This document shows, one piece after another, positions 19,369 through 27,641 of a stretch of 64,000 nt of DNA. The translations under genes were made by a program, and so were the position numbers. Origin of the DNA: Paenibacillus_Z sp042653205 (GTDB lineage: Bacteria; Bacillota; Bacilli; Paenibacillales; Paenibacillaceae); NCBI RefSeq assembly GCF_042653205.1, contig NZ_JBHSHY010000005.1, forward strand, positions 62,001 through 126,000, read 5' to 3'. The notes beneath the pieces are model-generated. The model saw only the letters and a list, made by a program, of their open reading frames with translations, was not told the DNA's origin and did no database searches. How positions within the stretch are numbered: position 1 is the first letter of the stretch; the number at the start of each line of letters is the position of its first letter.

Positions 19369-20778
19369 GTGTCAAGCCAGTCAAACGGTTTGCGATTCGA
19401 TATTTACGAGCGGGTACACCTGCCCGACGAAGTGGCGGCGATCGACGAGCTGGACGAAATCGAGCTCGTGCCCCGCATCGGCATCGTACAGCAGGAGGAG
19501 CAGGTGCTATTGAAGGGCCATCTGCTGCTCTCGGGGGTGTACCGGTCGGAGGAGCAGCCGCTGTCGGAACAATCGCTGGAGCATTGGATCCCGGTCGAAA
19601 TCACGCTGCCGCTGAACCGCATTCACCGTCTGGACGACATCTCCGTCGAAATAGACAATTTCGACGTGGACGTGTTGTCCACGCGGACACTCAACATTAC
19701 GGGCGTGCTGTCGCTGTACGGCATCGAAATCGAGCAGTCGAACCCGCAGGGGGAATGGCAGCAGGAAGAACCGTACACGGTCGTGCACAGCCGCGAGGAG
19801 GAGGAAGTTCCGTTCGCGTCGGCGCCGTTTTTCGCGCAGCAGCCGCAGTTCTGGCAGCCGGAGCCGCAGCGCGAGACGGCGGAGGATGAGGCGCTCCGCT
19901 ACGCGTCGTTCCAGTCGGAGGCGGAGGAAGCCCGGGAAGCGCTGGCGCGCGCGGCGATCGCGAGAGAGCGGGAGCTGCTCGAAGCCGCCCGCTTAGAGGG
20001 ATCCCGGCAGGAAGCAGCCCGTCAGGAAGAAGCGCTCCAAGAAGCCGACCGCCAGGAGGCCGCGCGGCTCGATGCTGCCCGCCAGGAAGCCGCGCAGCAA
20101 GAGGCGGAACAGCAGGACATCGCCCAGGAGGCCGCGCAGCAAGAGGCGGAACAGCAGGACATCGCCCAGGAGGCCGATCGCACGGAGGTATTCCAGCCGG
20201 AAGCGCCGGCGGTACCGGTGGAAGCCGCCGCGCCTCCGCCGTGGCAGACGCCTTCATTTCCGGAAGCATCCGCTCCGCTGGAAGATCCGGCCGTCTTCAT
20301 TCATGCCGAAGCCGAACCGGCGATTCGCCAGTCTGCGCCGTCCGCCGCCTCGGATCCGTTCGGGGAAGTGTCCGTGCCGGAGGCCGACGCGGAGCCGAAG
20401 CCGCTTCGCGTCGCGCTGTCCGGCAAGCCTGCGGAGGAGGAAGCAGCCCAGCAGGGCGCCGGCAACGTCAGCTTCCGGTCGCTGCTGCAGTCCAGCCGGC
20501 GCGAGCAGGAAGCGAAGGCGGCCGCGGAGGAGCACGCGGAGCGCGAAGCCGAACAAAACCGCAAATCCTCGGGCGACGAAATCGAATGGCAAAACCTGTT
20601 TTTCGGCCGTCCGAGCGACGATAACGCGTTCCGCAAGGTGCGCATCTGCATCGTCCAGCGCGAGGAGACGCTCGACGTCATCGCCGGCCGATATCAGCTG
20701 CAGCCCCGGGAGCTGGCCTTGTACAACCGGCTGAGCGACCAGAGCGTCAGCGAAGGGCAAGTCCTCTATATTCCATAA
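19369..20778 (+). CDS. spoVID: SpoVID-type spore coat morphogenetic protein (LysM)
   Basis: The 469-residue protein has a SpoVID-like N-terminal domain (about 1-130; FDIYERVHLPDEVAAIDELDEIELVPRIGI in two blocks, then HWIPVEITLPLNRI). A long Ala/Glu/Gln-rich, probably coiled-coil middle follows (about 150-260), then a Pro/Ala linker and a C-terminal LysM domain (about 420-469, ending GQVLYIP). SpoVID encases the forespore with coat and binds SafA, whose gene is also in this window. The start is GTG at 19369 with AAAGGAGG (19351-19358). The middle contains an exact 42-bp duplication. Position between hemL and valS matches B. subtilis. Confidence 0.88.
   Translation: MSSQSNGLRFDIYERVHLPDEVAAIDELDEIELVPRIGIVQQEEQVLLKGHLLLSGVYRSEEQPLSEQSLEHWIPVEITLPLNRIHRLDDISVEIDNFDVDVLSTRTLNITGVLSLYGIEIEQSNPQGEWQQEEPYTVVHSREEEEVPFASAPFFAQQPQFWQPEPQRETAEDEALRYASFQSEAEEAREALARAAIARERELLEAARLEGSRQEAARQEEALQEADRQEAARLDAARQEAAQQEAEQQDIAQEAAQQEAEQQDIAQEADRTEVFQPEAPAVPVEAAAPPPWQTPSFPEASAPLEDPAVFIHAEAEPAIRQSAPSAASDPFGEVSVPEADAEPKPLRVALSGKPAEEEAAQQGAGNVSFRSLLQSSRREQEAKAAAEEHAEREAEQNRKSSGDEIEWQNLFFGRPSDDNAFRKVRICIVQREETLDVIAGRYQLQPRELALYNRLSDQSVSEGQVLYIP
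20089..20172 (+). repeat. Exact 42-bp tandem duplication in spoVID
   Basis: Bases 20089-20130 are repeated identically at 20131-20172, encoding two copies of AAQQEAEQQDIAQE. It lengthens the Gln/Glu-rich coiled-coil in frame. The absence of any silent difference suggests a recent slippage event. Confidence 0.9.
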
Positions 20779-20791
20779 CCCGCGCATGCGC

Positions 20792-20835
20792 AAAGCCCGC
20801 AGCGAAAGCCTCTACGAGGCTTCCGGCGGGCTTTT
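20792..20835 (+). terminator. Terminator after spoVID
   Basis: AAAGCCCGC (20792-20800) pairs with GCGGGCTTT (20826-20834) around an inner AAGCCTC/GAGGCTT hairpin; only a short T4 tail follows. Confidence 0.7.
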
Positions 20836-20899
20836 CGGCGTTTCGGGCCGCGCCTCCAACTCCCTCCAGCAAATGGGCGGCGGGATTGCCCTGCCGGGA

Positions 20900-20929
20900 T
20901 TGACGTTTTCCAAGAAAAACGTGTATGAT
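20900..20929 (+). promoter_or_regulatory. Promoter of the valS T-box transcript
   Basis: TTGACG (20900-20905), an 18-nt spacer and TATGAT (20924-20929). An inverted repeat ACGTTTT/AAAACGT (20903-20909 and 20916-20922) lies between and partly over the elements. It may be chance. Confidence 0.7.
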
Positions 20930-20935
20930 AGAAAA

Positions 20936-21226
20936 AATAGGGCAATAATTGATTTAAATGAAACGACAGGGATGGGGAAGAGTGGCAGGAAGTCCTTCAG
21001 AGAGCGGAACCGCTGGCGCTGCGAGGTTCCGCAGGAACGAGACTGCGACGGGTCGCCCCGGAGTCGCCGGAACGAAGCGAAGCGATTCGTCTAGTTGCGG
21101 CCGGCCGCAGCCGTTATCTGCAACGAGTTGTCGAACCGGCGCCAGTCGCCGCTTCGGAACAAAGGTGGTACCGCGGAAGCCAAAACCTTTCGTCCTTTGC
21201 TATAAGGGCGGAAGGTTTATTTTTTG
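20936..21226 (+). promoter_or_regulatory. T-box riboswitch upstream of valS
   Basis: The leader contains the T-box signature AAAGGTGGTACCGCGG (21161-21176). The bulge TGGT can pair with the tRNA ACCA end, so the discriminator is A, as in tRNA-Val. Upstream is a stem I region with the AG-bulge type stretch CAGAGAG and an apical hairpin closed by CGGAACC/GGTTCCG. The element ends in a terminator. Uncharged tRNA-Val should stabilise the antiterminator and allow valS transcription. Two GTC triplets (21052-21054 and 21063-21065) are possible valine specifiers; I could not decide between them. Confidence 0.9.
21183..21225 (+). terminator. Conditional terminator of the valS T-box
   Basis: A 15-bp stem with several G-T pairs (21183-21197 with 21204-21218) is followed by a T-run to 21225. 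Its 5' arm lies directly after the T-box sequence that forms the competing antiterminator. Confidence 0.88.
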
Positions 21227-21309
21227 TCTTAAGGATGGGCGAAACGCGACCGGCGGTGCGGAACGCGCCGAAACCGGACGAGGACATAACGATGGAGGTA
21301 GGAATTGAG

Positions 21310-23970
21310 ATGTCGCAAAAATTGACGACGACTGAAATGCCGACGACCTATGACCCGAAGGCTGCGGAAACCAAGTGGTATCCGTACTGGATGGATGGCA
21401 AATATTTTGAAGCGGGCAAACGCCCGGACGCGAAGCCGTACACGATCGTGATTCCGCCGCCAAACGTTACCGGCATGCTGCATATCGGGCACGCGCTCGA
21501 TTTCACGCTGCAGGATATTTTGATCCGTACCAAGCGGATGCAGGGCTTCGACGCGCTCTGGCTGCCGGGCGCGGACCATGCCGGCATCGCGACGCAGACG
21601 AAGGTCGAACAGAAGCTGCGCGAGGAAGGGAAGTCGCGCTACGACCTGGGCCGCGAGAAGTTTCTCGAGAAGGTATGGGAGTGGAAGGACAGCTACGCCG
21701 CGACGATTCACGAGCAGTGGGCGAAGATGGGCTTCTCCCTGGACTACTCGCGCGAGCGCTTCACGCTCGACGAAGGCCTCTCCCGCGCCGTTCGCGAAGT
21801 GTTCGTCCGGCTCTACGAGAAGGGCCTGATCTACCGCGGCAAAAAAATCATCAACTGGGATCCGGCGGCCCGCACGGCGCTCTCGGACATCGAAGTCGAA
21901 CATAAAGAAGTGAACGGGCACCTGTACCATCTGCAGTACCCGCTGAAGAACGGCTCGGGGCATATCACCGTCGCGACGACGCGTCCGGAGACGATGCTCG
22001 GCGACACGGCGGTCGCGGTCCATCCCGAAGACGAACGCTACAAGCACCTGATCGGCGAGCTGATCGTGCTGCCGATCATCGGCCGCGAAATTCCGATCAT
22101 CGCCGACGAATACGTCGAGAAGGATTTCGGCTCCGGCGCGGTCAAAATCACCCCGGCGCACGACCCGAACGACTTCGAGGTCGGCCAGCGCCATCAGCTG
22201 CCGCAAATCGTCGTCATGGACGAAAGCGGGACGATGAACGCGGAAGCCGGTCCGTACAACGGTCTTGACCGCGCGGAATGCCGCAAGCGGATCGTCGCCG
22301 ACCTGCAGGCGAGCGGCGTCTGCGTCAAGATCGAGGACCACGTCCATCAGGTCGGCCACAGCGAGCGCAGCGGCGCCGTCGTCGAGCCGTACCTGTCGAC
22401 GCAATGGTTCGTCGACATGAAGCCGCTGGCCGAAGCGGCAATCGAAGCGCAGCGCGGCGGCAAGGGCGTTAACTTCGTACCGGAGCGGTTCGAGCGCACC
22501 TATTTGCAATGGATCGAGAACGTGCGCGACTGGTGCATTTCCCGCCAGTTATGGTGGGGCCACCGCATCCCGGCCTGGTATTGCGACGCCTGCGGCGCGA
22601 TGCACGTCGCGCTTGAGGATCAGACGACGTGCTCCGCGTGCGGCAGCGGATCGCTCCGTCAGGACGAGGACGTCCTGGACACGTGGTTCAGCTCGGCCCT
22701 GTGGCCGTTCTCCACGCTTGGCTGGCCGGACCAGACGGAAGACCTGAAGCGGTTCTATCCGACGGACGTGCTCGTCACGGGCTACGACATCATTTATTTC
22801 TGGGTTGCGCGGATGATCTTCACGGCGCTCGAGTTCACGGGCGAAATTCCGTTCAAGGACGTCCTGATGCACGGCCTCGTCCGCGACGAGAACGGGAAGA
22901 AAATGTCCAAATCGCTCGGCAACGGCGTCGATCCGCTCGATGTCATCGAGAAGTACGGCGCCGACGCGATGCGCTACATGATCTCCACGAGCAGCACGCC
23001 GGGGCTCGATCTGCGCTTCCGCTGGGAACGGGTCGAGCAGGCGCGCAACTTCGCCAACAAGATCTGGAACGCGTCGCGCTTCGCGATCATGAACCTGGAA
23101 GGCATCGCCGCGTCGGACATCGACATCAACGTGACGCTCGGCACGGCCGACCGGTGGATCCTGCACCGCCTGAACGCGACGGTTGCCGACGCGACCCGCC
23201 TGATCGACGCTTACGATTTCGGCGAGACGGGCCGCGTGCTGTACAACTTCATCTGGGATGACCTGTGCGACTGGTACATCGAATTCGCGAAGCTGAGCCT
23301 GTACGGCCAAGACGCGGAAGCGAAGCGCGCGACGCAGTCCGTGCTCGCCTACGTGCTCGACCGCACGCAGCGGCTCATTCATCCGTTCATGCCGTTCATC
23401 AGCGAAGAAATCTGGCAGCATCTGCCGCATGAAGGCGAGACGGTCTCGCTCGCGCCGTGGCCGGTGTACGACGCCGCCCTGGAAGCGCCGGACGCTGTCG
23501 CCGAGATGGAGCTGCTGATGGACCTGATCCGCTCGGTGCGCAACATCCGCGCCGAAGTGAACGTGCCGATGAGCAAGAAGATCGAGCTGCAAATCAAGCC
23601 GTCGAGCCCGGCGGAAGCGGGCATCCTGACCCGCAACGAAGAGTTCGTCGTCCGCTTCTGCGGCACGTCCAAGCTGGACATCAGCCTCGAGCTGGCGGCG
23701 CCGGATAAGGCGATGACGGCGATCGTGACAGGGGCCGAGCTGTACCTGCCGCTGGCCGGCCTGATCGACATCGAGCAGGAAATCGCCCGGCTGGAGAAGG
23801 AAATCCAGCACCTGGACAGCGAAGTGTCGCGCGTCGAGAAGAAGCTCGCGAACGCCGGCTTCGTGGCGAAGGCTCCGGCGAAAGTCATCGAGGAAGAAAA
23901 GGCGAAAATGGCCGACTATGCCGATAAGCGCGACAAAGTGAAGGCGCGGATCGCGGAATTGAGAGGCTGA
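21310..23970 (+). CDS. valS: Valyl-tRNA synthetase
   Basis: Class I aminoacyl-tRNA synthetase of 886 residues. It has the HIGH-type motif PPPNVTGMLHIGHALD, a CP1 editing domain, the KMSKS motif (GKKMSKSLGN), the anticodon-binding helical domain and a C-terminal coiled-coil (EIARLEKEIQHLDSEVSRVEKK). The ATG at 21310 begins MSQKLTTTEMPTTYDPKA, like other ValS proteins, with GGAGGT (21294-21299) upstream. In-frame ATGs at 21235 and 21292 fall in the leader and ribosome-binding region. Expression should depend on the T-box. folC follows after 5 nt. Confidence 0.97.
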   Translation: MSQKLTTTEMPTTYDPKAAETKWYPYWMDGKYFEAGKRPDAKPYTIVIPPPNVTGMLHIGHALDFTLQDILIRTKRMQGFDALWLPGADHAGIATQTKVEQKLREEGKSRYDLGREKFLEKVWEWKDSYAATIHEQWAKMGFSLDYSRERFTLDEGLSRAVREVFVRLYEKGLIYRGKKIINWDPAARTALSDIEVEHKEVNGHLYHLQYPLKNGSGHITVATTRPETMLGDTAVAVHPEDERYKHLIGELIVLPIIGREIPIIADEYVEKDFGSGAVKITPAHDPNDFEVGQRHQLPQIVVMDESGTMNAEAGPYNGLDRAECRKRIVADLQASGVCVKIEDHVHQVGHSERSGAVVEPYLSTQWFVDMKPLAEAAIEAQRGGKGVNFVPERFERTYLQWIENVRDWCISRQLWWGHRIPAWYCDACGAMHVALEDQTTCSACGSGSLRQDEDVLDTWFSSALWPFSTLGWPDQTEDLKRFYPTDVLVTGYDIIYFWVARMIFTALEFTGEIPFKDVLMHGLVRDENGKKMSKSLGNGVDPLDVIEKYGADAMRYMISTSSTPGLDLRFRWERVEQARNFANKIWNASRFAIMNLEGIAASDIDINVTLGTADRWILHRLNATVADATRLIDAYDFGETGRVLYNFIWDDLCDWYIEFAKLSLYGQDAEAKRATQSVLAYVLDRTQRLIHPFMPFISEEIWQHLPHEGETVSLAPWPVYDAALEAPDAVAEMELLMDLIRSVRNIRAEVNVPMSKKIELQIKPSSPAEAGILTRNEEFVVRFCGTSKLDISLELAAPDKAMTAIVTGAELYLPLAGLIDIEQEIARLEKEIQHLDSEVSRVEKKLANAGFVAKAPAKVIEEEKAKMADYADKRDKVKARIAELRG

Positions 23971-23975
23971 GCGAC

Positions 23976-25352
23976 ATGAGCGAACATCAAGACGCACGCG
24001 CGGCGGGAACGCTCGCAACCTACGAGGAAGCGCGGCAATGGATCGAAGGGCTGGTGCCGTTCGGCATCCGCCCCGGTCTCGAACGGATCGGGAAGCTGAT
24101 GGAGCTGACGGGCCATCCAGAGCGCCGGCTGAAGTTCATTCACGTGGCCGGCACGAACGGCAAGGGCTCCGTCTGTGCCTACCTGACGAGCGTGCTGCTG
24201 CGCTGCGGCTACGACGTCGGGACGTTTACCTCCCCATACATCACGAAGTTTACGAATCGTTTTCAATATAACGGCACCGACATTCCGGAAGAGACGCTGC
24301 TCGCCCTCGCGAACCGGCTGAAGCCGCTCGTCGAGGAGATCGCGGGGACGGAGCTTGGGTCGCCTTCGATGTTCGAAGTGGCGACCGCGCTTGCGATTCT
24401 CTACTACGGTACCGTAGCCTATCCGGATTTCGTCGTTTGGGAGACGGGACTCGGCGGCCGGCTGGACGTGACGAACGTCGTCACGCCGCTCGTCTCGGTC
24501 ATTACGAACGTCGGCCACGATCACATGGACATCCTGGGCGACTCGCTGGAGGCCATCGCGCGCGAGAAGGCCGGTATCATCAAACCTGGCGTGCCGGTCG
24601 TCAGCGCGGTCGACCAGCCGGAGCCGACGGCCGTCATCCGCGACACCGCGCAAGCGAGAAACAGCACGCTCTACCTGCTCGGGGAGCAATTCCGCGAGAC
24701 GGCGTCGCACGTCGGCGAGAACGCGCAGACGTTCCGTTTCGACGGGCTGTTCCGTTCCATCGACGAGCTGACCATCACGTTGAACGGCGCGCATCAGCGG
24801 ACGAACGCGGCCGTGGCCGTCATGACGCTGGAAGTGATGCGCCAATACTACGCACTGATCGTGGATGACGAGGATTTGAGGGAAGGACTGCGCGCCGCCG
24901 CGTGGCCCGGACGGCTGGAGATGCTCGGCGAATCGCCGCGCGTGCTCGTCGACGGCGCCCACAATCCCGAAGGCGCGCAGGTGCTGGCTGCAGCGCTGCG
25001 GGACACGTACGCGTACGAGCGTCTTCACATGATGATCGCGATGCTCGCGAATAAGAATCATCGCGATACACTGCGGCATATACTACCTCTAGTGAATACG
25101 CTTGTCGTGACAGAGGCGGATTTCCGCAAGGCGCTGCCGGCCGCCGACCTTGCCGAGCTGGTCCGGGAGCTTCGCGATGAGGCGGGCTACGCCTTCGAGC
25201 TCATCGTGGAACCGGACTGGAGAGCAGCGCTGGAACGGTTGAAATCGACTGCCGCCGAAGGCGATCTGGCCGTCGTGACGGGCACGCTCTATTTGATTGC
25301 CGACGTCCGCTCCCAATTGCTCTATAATCAGGATTCTGAAAAAGGTTGGTGA
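23976..25352 (+). CDS. folC: Folylpolyglutamate synthase / dihydrofolate synthase
   Basis: This 458-residue Mur-ligase superfamily enzyme adds glutamates to folates (and glutamate to dihydropteroate). The ATP loop is GTNGKGSVCAYL, followed by FTSPYITKFTNR, the magnesium and substrate motif ETGLGGRLDVTN, HDHMDILG with EKAGIIKPG, and DGAHNPEG in the C-terminal domain. It is separated from valS by 5 nt, as in B. subtilis, so it is also under T-box control. murC begins 7 nt after the stop. Confidence 0.96.
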   Translation: MSEHQDARAAGTLATYEEARQWIEGLVPFGIRPGLERIGKLMELTGHPERRLKFIHVAGTNGKGSVCAYLTSVLLRCGYDVGTFTSPYITKFTNRFQYNGTDIPEETLLALANRLKPLVEEIAGTELGSPSMFEVATALAILYYGTVAYPDFVVWETGLGGRLDVTNVVTPLVSVITNVGHDHMDILGDSLEAIAREKAGIIKPGVPVVSAVDQPEPTAVIRDTAQARNSTLYLLGEQFRETASHVGENAQTFRFDGLFRSIDELTITLNGAHQRTNAAVAVMTLEVMRQYYALIVDDEDLREGLRAAAWPGRLEMLGESPRVLVDGAHNPEGAQVLAAALRDTYAYERLHMMIAMLANKNHRDTLRHILPLVNTLVVTEADFRKALPAADLAELVRELRDEAGYAFELIVEPDWRAALERLKSTAAEGDLAVVTGTLYLIADVRSQLLYNQDSEKGW

Positions 25353-25359
25353 ACCGTCT

Positions 25360-26754
25360 TTGAATACAGCAGAACACGTTCATTTCATCGGAATTGGCGG
25401 TTACGGCATGAGCGCGATCGCGCGCGTCATGCTGGAAATGGGCTACAAGGTGAGCGGCTCCGACGTTGCGAGACAAGAGCTGACGGAGAAGCTTGCGGCC
25501 AAAGGGGCGCGGATATTTATCGGCCATGAGCCGGGGCATGTCGCGGGTGCCGATCTCGTCGTCTATTCGACGGCGCTGTCGCGGGACAACGTGGAGCGCA
25601 GGGCGGCGGAGGAGCAAAACATCCCGATCCTGCACCGCGCCCAAATGCTGGCCAGACTGATGAACAACGGCAAAGGCGTCGCGGTAGCGGGCGCGCACGG
25701 CAAGACGACTACCTCGTCGATGATCGCGCTCGTCATGGAAACCTGCAAACAGGATCCGACGTTCATCATCGGCGGCGAAATCGTCAATGTCGGCACGAAC
25801 GCCAAAGCCGGCAAGGGCGAGTACGTCGTCGCCGAGGCGGACGAGAGCGACGGTTCGTTCCTGCAGTATCATCCGGCGATCGCCATCGTAACGAACATCG
25901 AGCCGGATCATCTCGAGAATTACGACGGCGATTTCAACAAGCTGAAGGCGGCGTACGTCCAGTTTCTGAGCCAGGTGAAGCACGGAGGCAGCGCCATTGT
26001 CTGCGCGGACGACGAGAACGTCCAGGCGATGCTGCCGGAGCTCGTAGCGGGACCGCTCGGGGAGAGCGGCGTATTGACGTACGGCATCGATCGGGATGCC
26101 GTATACCGGGCCGCGAACATCGAGCTCGGCGACCGGAAGGTCGCGTTCGACATGACGAAGCAGGGGCAGCCGCTCGGCCGGATCGAGCTCTCAGTGCCAG
26201 GCCTCCACAACGTGTACAACGCCATGGCGACCGTCATTACGTGTCTGGAAGCGGGCATTCCGTTCGCGGCCATCGCGGAGGCGATCGTCGATTTCCGCGG
26301 CGCGAAGCGGCGGTTCCAAGTGCTGGGCGAAATCAACGATATCCTCGTGATCGACGATTACGCCCATCATCCGACGGAGATTCAAGCGACGATCAGCGCG
26401 GCCAAATCGACCGGTAAACGGATCGTGGCCGTATTCCAGCCGCAGCGCTATACGCGGACGTTCTTCCTGCTCGAGCAGTTCAGCCGCGCGTTCGCCGAGG
26501 CGGACGAGGTGCTGATCACCGACATCTACTCGCCGGCCGGCGAGCAGCAGATCGAAGGCGTCAATTCCAAGCGGCTCGTGGAGCTGATCATCAAGAACAG
26601 CAACGCCAACACGCGCTATTATCCGACGAAGGAAGAGGTGCTCGCGGTGCTGACCGAACGGGTGAAGCCGGGCGATCTCGTCATCACGATGGGGGCCGGC
26701 GACATCTGGAAGGTCGCCGACGCGTTGGCGAAGACGCTGCGCGGCAAAGCGTGA
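25360..26754 (+). CDS. murC: UDP-N-acetylmuramate--L-alanine ligase
   Basis: Cytoplasmic peptidoglycan precursor enzyme of 464 residues. The N-terminal UDP-binding domain starts HVHFIGIGGYGMSAIA. The ATP loop is GAHGKTTTSSM, followed by EADESDGSF, TNIEPDHLENY and the C-terminal domain (IDDYAHHPTEI, FQPQRYTRT). The start is TTG at 25360, where homology begins, with AAAGGTTGGTGA (25341-25352) as ribosome binding region. Upstream in-frame codons lie inside folC. Its place behind folC differs from B. subtilis, where murC is elsewhere. It ends the T-box controlled operon. Confidence 0.95.
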   Translation: MNTAEHVHFIGIGGYGMSAIARVMLEMGYKVSGSDVARQELTEKLAAKGARIFIGHEPGHVAGADLVVYSTALSRDNVERRAAEEQNIPILHRAQMLARLMNNGKGVAVAGAHGKTTTSSMIALVMETCKQDPTFIIGGEIVNVGTNAKAGKGEYVVAEADESDGSFLQYHPAIAIVTNIEPDHLENYDGDFNKLKAAYVQFLSQVKHGGSAIVCADDENVQAMLPELVAGPLGESGVLTYGIDRDAVYRAANIELGDRKVAFDMTKQGQPLGRIELSVPGLHNVYNAMATVITCLEAGIPFAAIAEAIVDFRGAKRRFQVLGEINDILVIDDYAHHPTEIQATISAAKSTGKRIVAVFQPQRYTRTFFLLEQFSRAFAEADEVLITDIYSPAGEQQIEGVNSKRLVELIIKNSNANTRYYPTKEEVLAVLTERVKPGDLVITMGAGDIWKVADALAKTLRGKA

Positions 26755-26820
26755 CGAGCGCCGGCGGATAGGAGCGAGGCTGCGGGCTGAAGTGCAGCGG
26801 ACATTCCGATATGCGGATCA

Positions 26821-26858
26821 AAAGCCGCTTCCTGGTACCGAGACCGGGGGGCGGCTTT
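26821..26858 (+). terminator. Terminator-like hairpin after murC
   Basis: AAAGCCGC (26821-26828) pairs with GCGGCTTT (26851-26858) with further pairing inside (GGT/ACC). The T tail is only three bases, so termination may be leaky. Confidence 0.6.
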
Positions 26859-27177
26859 CGTGATGTCCGGACGTTCGCGCGAGAGAGAGACAAAAACCGG
26901 AAGTTCCCTTGAATATCGCCTGCGATGGCGGACGCATAACGGCACACGGCGGACAGAACCCCGAAGCGGCCCGCATGAACGGGCCGCTGCCGCTTGTCAT
27001 ACAAAAAAAGCCCTCCCATCATCCGGCCGGACGAGAGAGAGCCATTATATTTCGATTCGTGTTCGCATCGGAGCAGAGAGGCTCGCGAGCGTTCGCGGAA
27101 GCGGAGGAAAACCCCGCGCGGGGAATCGCCGCCCGTTCCGCTGCTCGGGAAGGCGCAGCTGGTTCTGCCCGGCCCTC
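26859..27177. other. Convergent intergenic region between murC and the arsR-type gene
   Basis: No credible gene lies here. It holds the minus-strand terminator at 27003-27042 and a perfect 9-bp hairpin without T tract at 26965-26988 (AGCGGCCCG/CGGGCCGCT). A small CCCC-GCGC-GGGG hairpin at 27112-27123 is followed by TTTT when read on the minus strand. Open frames crossing it have no ribosome binding site and no recognisable product. Confidence 0.6.
27003..27042 (-). terminator. Terminator of the minus-strand arsR-type gene
   Basis: Read on the minus strand, GCTCTCTC (27042-27035) pairs with GGGAGGGC (27017-27010), with two G-T pairs and a CCGGCCGG core inside. Seven T residues follow (27009-27003). 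Confidence 0.8.
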
Positions 27178-27510
27178 CTAATCGCCGTCCGGCTGCTTGG
27201 GCTTGTTTTGAAGTTCCTGCAGATAGTCGTCGAGCTGGTCGAAGCGGTCCTCCCAGACGCGGCGGAACGAACCGAGCCAGGCGTCCAGCTCCTGAAGCGG
27301 ACGGGTCTCCAGCTTGTAAATCCGCCGGTTGGCGGCAGGCTGGACGCCGACGAGTCCGGCATCGTGCAGCACGCGCAGATGCTTCGAGACTTGAGGCTGC
27401 TGAAGCTGGAGCTTATCGGCGATATCGCCGACGGGCAGCGGGCCGTCGCGCAGCAGCTCGACGATGTGTAGCCGATTGGGCTCGGCAAGCGCGCTTAAAG
27501 TAGCGTTCAT
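27178..27510 (-). CDS. ArsR-family winged-helix transcriptional regulator
   Basis: Small regulator of 110 residues with an ArsR-type winged helix. The N-terminal helix ALAEPNRLHIVELL is followed by GDIADKLQLQQPQVSKHLRVLHDAGLV (helix-turn-helix, about 28-54), wing residues NRRIYKLE, and a C-terminal dimerisation helix. No metal-binding Cys motif is present, so a metal sensor role is unlikely. Similar regulators often sit beside an SRPBCC-domain gene; none is here. ATG at 27510 is chosen over a TTG at 27528 because homology starts there, but the Shine-Dalgarno (GGGG) is far. It is the only minus-strand gene before 60 kb, inserted between murC and spoIIB. Target unknown. Confidence 0.85.
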   Translation of the reverse strand: MNATLSALAEPNRLHIVELLRDGPLPVGDIADKLQLQQPQVSKHLRVLHDAGLVGVQPAANRRIYKLETRPLQELDAWLGSFRRVWEDRFDQLDDYLQELQNKPKQPDGD

Positions 27511-27578
27511 GTTTTTAATATACCCCAAAGGGAATATGCCTGTAAAGGAATATAATGGAAACGATTCGCGGCAGGCTC

Positions 27579-27608
27579 GTCATAATTCTCTCAACGCTCT
27601 CATAGACT
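27579..27608 (+). promoter_or_regulatory. Candidate sigma-E promoter of spoIIB
   Basis: GTCATAAT (27579-27586), a 14-nt spacer and CATAGACT (27601-27608) match the sigma-E consensus closely. Start of transcription would be near 27615, just ahead of the AAGGAGAG ribosome binding site (27629-27636). Confidence 0.6.
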
Positions 27609-27641
27609 TGTACTAGAGTACGCGGACAAGGAGAGATTGCC

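Noticed and set aside
25297..25359. Longer murC start inside folC
   Set aside because: The extra 21 residues are unconserved and overlap folC. The TTG at 25360 has a purine-rich site at suitable distance and matches where MurC homology begins.
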